Assembly (NCBI RefSeq): GCF_003243465.1
Contig: NZ_QFQZ01000011.1
Span: forward strand, 10,380 to 74,379
Direction of reading: 5' to 3'
DNA length: 64,000 bases
Origin: Caulobacter segnis
GTDB lineage: Bacteria; Pseudomonadota; Alphaproteobacteria; Caulobacterales; Caulobacteraceae
Shown: in pieces, positions 41,592-48,590 of the stretch
Layout of the letters: each line of letters begins with the position of its first letter
Position numbering within the stretch: the stretch's first letter is position 1
Notes under the pieces: generated by a model
Told to the model about the DNA's origin: nothing
What the model saw: only the letters and a program-made list of their open reading frames with translations
The model's database searches: none
Translations under genes and position numbers: made by a program

Positions 41592-42367
41592 GGCCTTGGC
41601 GGAAGTTCGCGCACCCAGATATTGCGGAAGCTGATCGGCTTGCTGGGATCGCCATGCGCCTGCAGCTTGATCGGCGCGGGGGGGTGTGGCTTGTAGGCTG
41701 GCTTGCCTATGTAGACCGTCTCGCCCGCAAGGACGGCGTTGTCCTGCACCAGGACACCATTGTGTAGCACGGTGACGGTCGCCGGGGCGGCCAGGGTCCC
41801 GGTGGCGGTGAAGCGCGGCGCGCGCCAGACGATGTCATAGGTTTGCCACTCGCCCGGCCGGCGACTGGCGTTCACAAGCGGCGGATGCTGCTTGTAGACG
41901 CTTGCGGCCTGACCGTTGACGTAGGTCTGGTTCTCGAAGGAATCGAGTATCTGAACCTCATAACCCTCGTCCCGTGACCCAGTGGACGCGAGGAAGACGC
42001 CGCTGTTGCCGCGCCCCTGCCCGCTCCCGTGGATGTCCTTCGGGACCCGCCACTCCAGGTGCAACTGGTAATCCTGGAAAGCGCGCCGCGTCTCGATGTT
42101 GCCGCTGGACTTGTCGACCGTGAACACGCCGTCGCCGACGGTCCACTTGGCCGGCGACCTGTCTTGGCTCGACACCCACTGATCGAGTGACTTGCCGTCG
42201 AATAACACGATCGCGTCGGACGGCGCCGCGCCGGCCAAAGCCCCGGGCGCCACGGCGGCCGGCTTCGGGCTCCAGACCTCCGTGTCTTCGGGACGCGCCT
42301 GAGCGAGCGCCGACGATGACGAGAAAAGACCCATCAGGCCAAATGCGCCCAGAACAAACCGGATCAT
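41588..42367 (-). CDS. second DUF1080 secreted protein
   Basis: The 259-residue protein has a signal peptide ending SSALAQA and a DUF1080 domain with IVLFDGKSLDQWVS, GRGNSGVFLASTGSRDEGYEVQILD, NQTYVNGQAASVYKQHPPLVNASRRPGEWQ and a terminal ISFRNIWVREL. It differs from the protein at 34770 by the GNSGVFL/GYEVQILDS signature, typical of the 3-keto-disaccharide hydrolase branch. I use ATG 42367, preceded by GGGAGAGAG. It is convergent with the LacI gene and probably belongs to the same regulon. Confidence 0.87.
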   Translation of the reverse strand: MIRFVLGAFGLMGLFSSSSALAQARPEDTEVWSPKPAAVAPGALAGAAPSDAIVLFDGKSLDQWVSSQDRSPAKWTVGDGVFTVDKSSGNIETRRAFQDYQLHLEWRVPKDIHGSGQGRGNSGVFLASTGSRDEGYEVQILDSFENQTYVNGQAASVYKQHPPLVNASRRPGEWQTYDIVWRAPRFTATGTLAAPATVTVLHNGVLVQDNAVLAGETVYIGKPAYKPHPPAPIKLQAHGDPSKPISFRNIWVRELPPRP

Positions 42368-42491
42368 CGTGCGCTCTCTCCCAGCCCTGTCTTCATTCGG
42401 CAATGCGGATCGACGAAGGCTCATGGCGGCAGGGCGCAGAGCACTTCGATCAATCCGCCCGACCGATGCTTGGGCGTCATACGGGAAGAGA

Positions 42492-42698
42492 TCAGGCTGC
42501 GAAGCGCGCGTCCAGGGCTTCCAGGCGGACCAGGATGCGATCCAGGGTCGATCGTTTGACCGGCTTGCCGTCCCTCAGCTTGGTCCAGGTGGTCTCGCTG
42601 ATCGCGTAGCATTCGAACAGATGCTCACGCGTGACGGCGGGCAGACGCGCCCGCAGGCGCTGAAAAATTTCTCGGGAGGCGGTGACGGTTTCGGCCAT
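42492..42698 (-). CDS. small hypothetical protein, helix-turn-helix-like
   Basis: This 68-residue frame encodes a soluble, helical and basic protein. The segment AISETTWTKLRDGKPVKRSTLDRIL resembles a short Cro/XRE-like helix-turn-helix, followed by a heptad-like VRLEALDARFAA. No strong ribosome site is visible before the ATG. It is separated from both neighbours by more than 100 bases. I do not recognise the family and cannot exclude that it is not expressed. Confidence 0.5.
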   Translation of the reverse strand: MAETVTASREIFQRLRARLPAVTREHLFECYAISETTWTKLRDGKPVKRSTLDRILVRLEALDARFAA

Positions 42699-42822
42699 GG
42701 AATAGCGTTGAGCAGTTACGCGCGAGAAAGATGTCTCTACCGCGTCCGTATGACGGTCTTGTTGGTCGGTCGTATTTCAACGCTGTTACTTAGGGCCAAG
42801 TTTCGAACGAAATCGGCTTGGA

Positions 42823-43644
42823 TCACAGGTCCAGCGCTGGCATCTGGAACCGCATGCCGTCATAGGCCGGCTCTACGCCCGGCGGCAGCCGCGCGGCCAA
42901 GGCGTTGTAGTCGAGGTCGATGTGCAGGTTCGTCAGGATGGCCCGCTTCGGCTTGGCCCTGGCGATCCATTCCAGAGCCAGGTCGACATGGGCGTGGGTT
43001 GGGTGCGGCGTCCAGCGCAGCGCGTCGACGATCCAAACCTCGAGATCAGCCAGATCGGCCCAGCTGCTTTCAGGGATAGCGCGGACGTCTGGCGTATAGG
43101 CTACGTCGCCGATCCTGTAACCAACGGCGCGGACCTCACCGTGATCGACGTCAAAGGTGTGCACAGAGATGTCGCCGCTGGGTCCCGACAGGTTGAAGTC
43201 GTGACCCAGGGGCGGCAGGAGCCTGGGCTCGCAGATCGCGGGATAGCCGCCTTGGGTGCGGAAAATGTACTCGAAGCGCCTCAGCAGGCCGTCGTGCGTG
43301 GCCTGGTCCATGTAGGTGGGAATGCGGACACGCTGGTTCAGGAAGAACGGCCGCAGGTCGTCGACGCCGTGGGCCTGATCCGCGTGATCGTGCGTGAAGA
43401 GCGCCGCATCGACGCGCCGGACGTTGGCGGCGGCGGTTTGAAGACGCAGGTCGGGCGCGGTGTCGATAATGACCGTCGTCTGGTGGGGCCGCCCCCCCTC
43501 GCCCAGTCGCCGCACCAACAAAGAACAGCGCGAGCGATGGTTCTTGGGCTCGGCCGGATCGCAATCGCCCCAGTTGCCGTCGGCGCGGGGAACGCCGCCG
43601 GAAGAGCCGGAGCCCAGGATGGTGAACTCCAGCGTGGCGGTCAT
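42823..43644 (-). CDS. MBL-fold metallohydrolase (PhnP-like)
   Basis: The 273-residue protein has the MBL pattern GSGSSGGVPRADGNWGDCD, then THDHADQAHG (His85, His87, Asp89), TFDVDHGEVRAVGYRIGD and a terminal LTNLHIDLDYNALAARLP. Such PhnP-like or cyclic phosphodiesterase-like hydrolases are found after tatD in many alphaproteobacteria. The ATG at 43644 overlaps the tatD stop (ATGA). The substrate is unknown. Confidence 0.9.
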   Translation of the reverse strand: MTATLEFTILGSGSSGGVPRADGNWGDCDPAEPKNHRSRCSLLVRRLGEGGRPHQTTVIIDTAPDLRLQTAAANVRRVDAALFTHDHADQAHGVDDLRPFFLNQRVRIPTYMDQATHDGLLRRFEYIFRTQGGYPAICEPRLLPPLGHDFNLSGPSGDISVHTFDVDHGEVRAVGYRIGDVAYTPDVRAIPESSWADLADLEVWIVDALRWTPHPTHAHVDLALEWIARAKPKRAILTNLHIDLDYNALAARLPPGVEPAYDGMRFQMPALDL

Positions 43645-44429
43645 GGGTGTGGGATCCGATCGAACAGGGCGAAGAAGGCGTCCTCGGTGCGTTGCTCGGT
43701 CTCGGACCGGCTCCAGCCTCGGATTTCGGCCAGCTTGTCGTAGATATGCGGCAGATAGGCGGGCTCGTTGCGGCGTCCGCGCATCGGGACGGGCGCCAGG
43801 TACGGACAGTCGGTCTCGACGATGATCCGATCGGCGGGCATATCGCGGATAAGCGCTCTCACCTCTTCGGCGGCTTTGAAGGTGGCGATACCGGAGACAG
43901 AGAACCAAGCCCCAAGATCGGCGGCGCGCCGGGCGAGCTCGGGACCGCTGGTGTAGCAATGCATTAGGATCTTGAACGGTCCCGCCGCATACTCGGTCTC
44001 GAGAATCTCGGCCATCACGTCGTCGGCTTCGCGGGTGTGGACCACCAGCGGCAGGCCGCTTTCCCGGGCGGCGACGCAGTGCTGTCGGAAGACCTCGGCC
44101 TGCACATCGCGTGGCGACAGATCGTAGTGGAAGTCGAGGCCGCACTCGCCGATGCCGATTACGCGCGGACGACGGGCCAGCTCGACCAGACACGCGGCGG
44201 TGAGGCCGGGATCTTCCTTTGCCTCGTGCGGGTGCGTGCCGACCGTGCACCAGATGTCAGGCTCGGTCATGGCGATTTCATGCACCGCTTCGAACGCCGA
44301 GACCTTGTCGCAGATGGTGACCATGAGGCCGATCCCCGCCTCTCGGGCCCGGGCGATCACGGCGTCGCGGTCCTCGGCGAACTGGGGCGCGTGGAGATTC
44401 ACATGGCTGTCGATGAGCATGCGGCTCAC
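43641..44429 (-). CDS. TatD-family metal-dependent hydrolase
   Basis: The 262-residue TIM barrel has GECGLDFHYDLSP, VVHTREADDV, LMHCYTSGPEL and ETDCPYLAPVPMRGRRNEP, all typical of TatD DNases. The N-terminal metal motif is unusual: it reads DSHVNLH where the family has DSHCH, so the second histidine is an asparagine. The start is GTG at 44429, overlapping the holB stop. E. coli TatD is a 3'-5' exonuclease; whether this variant keeps that activity is open. Confidence 0.9.
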   Translation of the reverse strand: MSRMLIDSHVNLHAPQFAEDRDAVIARAREAGIGLMVTICDKVSAFEAVHEIAMTEPDIWCTVGTHPHEAKEDPGLTAACLVELARRPRVIGIGECGLDFHYDLSPRDVQAEVFRQHCVAARESGLPLVVHTREADDVMAEILETEYAAGPFKILMHCYTSGPELARRAADLGAWFSVSGIATFKAAEEVRALIRDMPADRIIVETDCPYLAPVPMRGRRNEPAYLPHIYDKLAEIRGWSRSETEQRTEDAFFALFDRIPHP

Positions 44430-45433
44430 ATCGCCGCCTTGGCCGCCGCGCGCAAGTCCGAGATGACGCTCCAGAACACATCGCCTCGGTCCAGGTTCAC
44501 GGCTTCGGCCTCGCCGGGCACGCTGGACAGCCTCTCCCAGGCCGCCGCCCAGCGGTCGAGACCGGGCGAGTTCTTGCCATCCGCTGCGACCTGGGTAGCG
44601 AAGATCCGTACCTGGTCGGCCATGCGGTCCATCAGCAGCTCGAAGCGCGCCGCGCCTTCCGCGCCTCGGAAGGTGTCGGCCATGGCCAGCAGTGCGCCTT
44701 CGTCGATCTTCGGCAGAGCCCGCAGGATCTCGTTAGCGGCGTCGTCGATCGCGATCGCGCCCGCAGCGGCCAGCTGTAGCGCCTTGCCGGGCGCGCCGTG
44801 AGCCATCCGCGCCAGACGTTCCGCCTCCCGGTGCGGCAGGTCGGCCATGCGCTCCACCATGTCGGCCGCGGCGGCCACGCCCGGCGCCGGAACCGGCAGG
44901 CGGCGGCAGCGGGAACGGATGGTCGGCAGCAGCTTGCCAGGCGCGTGGCTGATCAAGAGGATCGCCCCGCGGGCGGGCGGCTCCTCCAAGGTCTTGAGCA
45001 CGGCGTTGGCAGCGTTGACGTTCAGGTCGTCAGCGGCGTCGATGATCGCCACCCGGTAGGGCGAGACAGCCGGCGAGTTGGCGAAGAACTCCGGCAGCTT
45101 GCGCGCCTCGTCGACGGGAATGGCCTTCCTCGCCTTGCCGTCGTCCGTCAGTCGCTCCAGAACCATCAGGTCGGGATGCGATCGCGCCGCGACCTGGCGG
45201 CTGACGACGTCGGACGGCGCGGCGCCCAGCAGGCCGAGCGACGGCTCGGGCCGCGCGCCCAGCAGACGCCGCGCCATGCGGTAGGCCAACGTCGCCTTGC
45301 CCACGCCTTCCGGTCCCGTCAGCAGCCAAGCGTGGTGTAGGCGTCCGCGATCGAGCGCGTCGAGGAACGCCGCCTCGGCCGCCGATTGACCGTCTAGCGT
45401 ATAGACGTCGCGAGGATGCGCCGGCGCGTGCAT
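44426..45433 (-). CDS. holB: DNA polymerase III delta-prime subunit
   Basis: The 335-residue clamp-loader subunit has the P-loop LLTGPEGVGKATLAYRMARRL, the KLPEFFANSPAVSPYRVAIIDAADDLNVNAANAVLKTLEEPP block, and the SRCRRLP sensor 1 motif. It belongs to the DnaN-loading complex. It is coupled to tmk through a TGATG overlap and to tatD through a GTGA overlap. The Cys-rich zinc module of gamma/tau is absent, as is common in delta-prime of this group. Confidence 0.95.
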   Translation of the reverse strand: MHAPAHPRDVYTLDGQSAAEAAFLDALDRGRLHHAWLLTGPEGVGKATLAYRMARRLLGARPEPSLGLLGAAPSDVVSRQVAARSHPDLMVLERLTDDGKARKAIPVDEARKLPEFFANSPAVSPYRVAIIDAADDLNVNAANAVLKTLEEPPARGAILLISHAPGKLLPTIRSRCRRLPVPAPGVAAAADMVERMADLPHREAERLARMAHGAPGKALQLAAAGAIAIDDAANEILRALPKIDEGALLAMADTFRGAEGAARFELLMDRMADQVRIFATQVAADGKNSPGLDRWAAAWERLSSVPGEAEAVNLDRGDVFWSVISDLRAAAKAAM

Positions 45434-46059
45434 CAGCGCGTCAACCTCTGGTCGACCGCCTCGCCGATGGCGGCGGTCACGTCGTCGATAGCGGCGTTCG
45501 CCTCGATCACGACGCAGCGTTCTGGCTCGCGCCGCCCGATCTCCAGATAGCCGGCGCGCAGACGTTCGTGGAAATCCAGGCCCTTCGACTCAAAGCGGGC
45601 CGCGCCGCCCCGCGCCTCGGCGCGCTGCAGGCCGACCTCGGCCGGAAGGTCGAGAATAAGCGTGAGGTCTGGAACCGTGTCTCCGAGAACATGGCCCTCT
45701 AGAGAGGCGATCAGGCTGGCGGGCGCGTCGCCGCCGGCGCCTTGGTAGGCGCGCGTCGAGTCGGCGAAGCGGTCGCAGAGGACGATGGCGCCTCGGGAAA
45801 GAGCTGGCCGGATCACCCGCTCCACGTGATCCCGCCGGGCGGCATACATCAGCAGGGTCTCCGTGACCGGCGACCAGCGATCGGCGGCGCCATTGACCAG
45901 GAGCTCGCGGATCGCCTCCGCGCCGGGGCTGCCGCCCGGCTCACGGGTCACGACGACGTCATGGCCGGCGGCCTGCAGCCGGTCGGCCAAGCGGCGGATC
46001 TGGGTGGACTTTCCAGCCCCCTCGCCGCCTTCGAAACTGATGAAGAAGCCCTGAGTCAC
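45433..46059 (-). CDS. tmk: thymidylate kinase
   Basis: The 208-residue enzyme phosphorylates dTMP to dTDP. It has the P-loop ISFEGGEGAGKSTQIRRLADRL, the VTREPGGSPGAEAIRELL motif, DRFADSTRAYQGAGG and the lid region near RGGAARFESKGLDFHERLR. The length is standard. It is followed directly by holB. Confidence 0.96.
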   Translation of the reverse strand: MTQGFFISFEGGEGAGKSTQIRRLADRLQAAGHDVVVTREPGGSPGAEAIRELLVNGAADRWSPVTETLLMYAARRDHVERVIRPALSRGAIVLCDRFADSTRAYQGAGGDAPASLIASLEGHVLGDTVPDLTLILDLPAEVGLQRAEARGGAARFESKGLDFHERLRAGYLEIGRREPERCVVIEANAAIDDVTAAIGEAVDQRLTR

Positions 46060-46100
46060 TGGTCTCCATTCGACCGGATTCCGAGGCTTGTCCAGAGGCT

Positions 46101-47093
46101 CTAGGGACGAAGAACCGTGGCGCCCGCATAGCCCAAGGCTTCGACCCGCTGGCGCAGGCTCCAGGCCTCGCCCTCATCGTCGCCGGCGGCCACCACGACC
46201 CGGTACAGGGTGCCGCTGGCGCGCTCCAGCGGCTCGATCCTGGCACTTCCCGCCAGAGCCAGCTGCTGGACAGCCTTCTCGGCGTTCTCACGGCTTGCGA
46301 AGGCCGCGGCCTGTATCCGGAAGCCCGACTTCGGGGGCGGCGCCGTGGCCGGAGTCGATTTCACGGGATCAGGCGGGTTGATTGGCGGCGCGGAGAGCTC
46401 GGGCGCCGCGGCTGTCGACCATTCTGGCTCGGGCTTCGGCGGCAAAACCTGAACGCGCTGCTGCGGCTCCCGAATATCCGCGAAGCTGCGCGTCGGCGGA
46501 TCGGCGCGAACAGTCGCCTGCGCGTACTGACGCGGCGGATCGAAGATGCTCTTCGGCGCAGGCCCAATATACCTGACCCGCACCTTGGCTACGCCTTGCC
46601 GACGATAGCCCAGCTCCTCGGCGGCGGCCTTTGAAAGGTCGATGACGCGATCGCCGACGAACGGCCCCCGATCATTGACCCGCACGATCATCCGCCGGCC
46701 GTTGTCGAGATTCGTGACCTCGACCAGACTGGGAAGAGGCAGTGTCTTATGGGCGGCCGACGGGATATCCATGTCGAAGACTTCGCCGTTGGCGGTGCGG
46801 CGATTGTGGAACTGCTCGCCATACCAGGAGCCGATCCCGACGACGTTATAGTCGCGGTCTTCCTTCGGATAGTACCAGACGCCGTTGATCTGATAGGGCT
46901 TTTCGGTGCCGCGCAGGGGTTTGCCGTTGGAGCCGATCATGTCACTGGCGCGCGGCGCGCTATTACGGGCGCCGATCGCGGGGCGGCCTACGTCGTATTT
47001 GGGCGTGGCACAGGCGGCGAGGCTGAGCGCCGCGAGAACGAAGAGCCCGTGGATGCGGACCAGCCGCCAGATGCGATCGATGTTCTGGTCCAT
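46101..47093 (-). CDS. rlpA: septal-ring lytic transglycosylase RlpA
   Basis: The 330-residue lipoprotein has a lipobox in LAALSLAACATP, the double-psi barrel with VGIGSWYGEQFHNRRTANGEVFD, SLVEVTNLDNGRRMIVRVNDRGPF and the lytic Asp/His/Glu region, then a Pro-rich linker and a C-terminal SPOR domain (FRIQAAAFASRENAEKAVQQLALAG). It cuts denuded glycans at the septum. I use ATG 47093, preceded by AGGCGG, over a TTG two codons upstream. The leader holds a GAGAGG/CCTCTC hairpin at 47110-47127. Confidence 0.93.
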   Translation of the reverse strand: MDQNIDRIWRLVRIHGLFVLAALSLAACATPKYDVGRPAIGARNSAPRASDMIGSNGKPLRGTEKPYQINGVWYYPKEDRDYNVVGIGSWYGEQFHNRRTANGEVFDMDIPSAAHKTLPLPSLVEVTNLDNGRRMIVRVNDRGPFVGDRVIDLSKAAAEELGYRRQGVAKVRVRYIGPAPKSIFDPPRQYAQATVRADPPTRSFADIREPQQRVQVLPPKPEPEWSTAAAPELSAPPINPPDPVKSTPATAPPPKSGFRIQAAAFASRENAEKAVQQLALAGSARIEPLERASGTLYRVVVAAGDDEGEAWSLRQRVEALGYAGATVLRP

Positions 47094-47157
47094 GCGCAAC
47101 CGCCTAGACGAGAGGCGCGCCCCTCTCAGCGTAACAGGGTGAGCGAATTGTTTTGAA

Positions 47158-47188
47158 GTCTGGTTAATAGTCTTTGGCGTCTGGTTAA
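47158..47188. repeat. two direct copies of GTCTGGTTAA, 21 bases apart
   Basis: GTCTGGTTAA occurs at 47158-47167 and 47179-47188, exactly two helical turns apart, between rlpA (minus) and tRNA-Ser (plus). The TGGTTAA core resembles a CtrA half-site, but the spacing is not the standard TTAA-N7-TTAA. Confidence 0.5.
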
Positions 47189-47220
47189 GACCCTGCCGCG
47201 CTGATATAGCCGCCTGCTCC

Positions 47221-47310
47221 GGACAGGTGGCCGAGTGGTTTAAGGCAGCGGTCTTGAAAACCGCCGTAGGTGGAAGCCTACCGTGGGTTCGAATCCCACC
47301 CTGTCCGCCA
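47221..47310 (+). tRNA. tRNA-Ser(UGA)
   Basis: The 90-base gene folds as a serine tRNA with an acceptor stem GGACAGG/CCTGTCC, a long variable arm (GTAGGTGGAAGCCTAC) and TTCGAAT in the T loop. The anticodon loop CTTGAAA places TGA at 47255-47257, decoding UCA and related serine codons. The CCA end is encoded. A spurious reading frame that overlaps it was rejected. Confidence 0.98.
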
Positions 47311-47555
47311 AGAATTCAATTTATTCAGCATTCTCAGAAGCATAAGGGCTCCGCCGGCCCCGCGCGCAAGTTTTCATCCGGCTGGATTGTTTCCGGCTTA
47401 GGTGTGTCTCAGCTGCTGACGACAGGGTTAAGATCATCGCTGGTGCTTCAGGCCGGCGAATCGAGCTCTGGCCGGCCGGCGCTCACACACAGAGCGATAC
47501 AGCGCCGCGAGGTTAGTAAACGCGCTCGAAGACTCGCGTAGCGGTCCCTTCGCGC
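47311..47555. other. intergenic region without recognised features
   Basis: This 245-base stretch lies between the tRNA and the convergent amidohydrolase gene. I see no gene, terminator with a T-run or operator in it. Confidence 0.5.
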
Positions 47556-48521
47556 CTAAGGCTGCGCCGCGAGGATCACGGCCCACTCGGTCGGCGACAG
47601 GTCCGCGCCGCCGTACGCTTTAGCGTAGTAGCGCTTTAAATCGCCGGAGAACGGCCAGTCTGATCCGGCCACGAAATGGTCAGGTCCGATGCGGCGGATC
47701 AGCTGGGCCATGGCCGTCCTGTCCTCCGCCGTCGTCTTTTCGGTGAAGACCTGGGCCAGGTCGAAACGAAGATGCCGGCCGAACCGCGGGTCGCGACCGA
47801 GCGCGTCGGCGAAGGCGCTCAAGGCGTCCAGCGTCACGGCGTCGATCCCGCCCCAGCCGGCCGCGTGGGCGATGACCACTGGCGTATCTCCCGCAGCGGG
47901 CAGCACCTGATCGAGAAACACGCCGACATCGCGCGCACCGTAGTCCGCTGCGGCTGTGCGCATGTGGATCATGATCGTCCAGCGGTTGACCGCCGCCGCG
48001 CGGAACACCGCCGCTAGCTTGGTGGCCTGCTCAGGATCACGTAGGTCGACGCCGGAATTCGTCAGGTGCAGCTTCAATCCGGTCACCGCCGGATCGCCGC
48101 GCCAGCGGGCGATCTCCGCCAAGGCGTCAGGAGCCGTCGGGTTGACGCTCACGAAGGCGGCGAGACGATCGGGACGCCGCCGGGCCAGTCCGACGGTGAA
48201 GTCATTGGCCTTGCGCAAGACCAGGGTCGCATCCGGTCTGGATTCGGCCAGCGGGCTCTCGGCCAGATACGCGGTCGACATCAGCCAGCCCTTGCGGATT
48301 CCCGCCTCGTCCATCGCCTTCAGCGCGTCATCGACCGTCAGCGGGGCGGTGAAGCGCGGGTCACAGGGGCTCTTGCGCATTGGGCTGGCGCAATAGGCCG
48401 GCAGGATGTCCAGGATCGCCGGCGAATGAACGTGCATATGGTGATCGACAGCCGGCCCGGCCCAGGCTTTGCCGGACAGCAACAGCACGCCCGCCAGCGC
48501 GCCGCATCGCAGAGACATCAC
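47556..48521 (-). CDS. secreted amidohydrolase-2-type protein
   Basis: The 321-residue protein has a signal peptide ending GKAWAGP and a TIM-barrel metal hydrolase pattern: AVDHHMHVHSP (metal histidines), VSVNPTAPDALAEI, GLKLHLTNSGVD, IMIHMRTA, VVIAHAAGWGG and GSDWPFSGDLKRY with the catalytic Asp. The group includes hydrolases and decarboxylases; the substrate is unknown. It lies 69 bases after the S9 peptidase gene on the same strand, but a terminator-like hairpin separates them. Confidence 0.85.
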   Translation of the reverse strand: MMSLRCGALAGVLLLSGKAWAGPAVDHHMHVHSPAILDILPAYCASPMRKSPCDPRFTAPLTVDDALKAMDEAGIRKGWLMSTAYLAESPLAESRPDATLVLRKANDFTVGLARRRPDRLAAFVSVNPTAPDALAEIARWRGDPAVTGLKLHLTNSGVDLRDPEQATKLAAVFRAAAVNRWTIMIHMRTAAADYGARDVGVFLDQVLPAAGDTPVVIAHAAGWGGIDAVTLDALSAFADALGRDPRFGRHLRFDLAQVFTEKTTAEDRTAMAQLIRRIGPDHFVAGSDWPFSGDLKRYYAKAYGGADLSPTEWAVILAAQP

Positions 48522-48548
48522 GCCCGCTATCCTCCCAGCGGCAAGTTG

Positions 48549-48578
48549 AAAAGGGCGCGGCCGGTCAGGCCCGCGCCC
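48549..48578 (-). terminator. Rho-independent terminator of the S9 peptidase gene
   Basis: On the minus strand GGGCGCGG and CCGCGCCC form an eight-base stem, followed by TTTTC. It starts about 13 bases after the S9 peptidase stop. It should end the riboswitch-controlled transcript. Confidence 0.7.
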
Positions 48579-48590
48579 CTCGCCCGCTGG

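Noticed and set aside
47227..47541. Open reading frame of 104 codons across the tRNA-Ser
   Set aside because: It is a translation of the tRNA gene and its trailer; the first 28 codons are tRNA sequence. Such frames over serine tRNAs are well-known artefacts.
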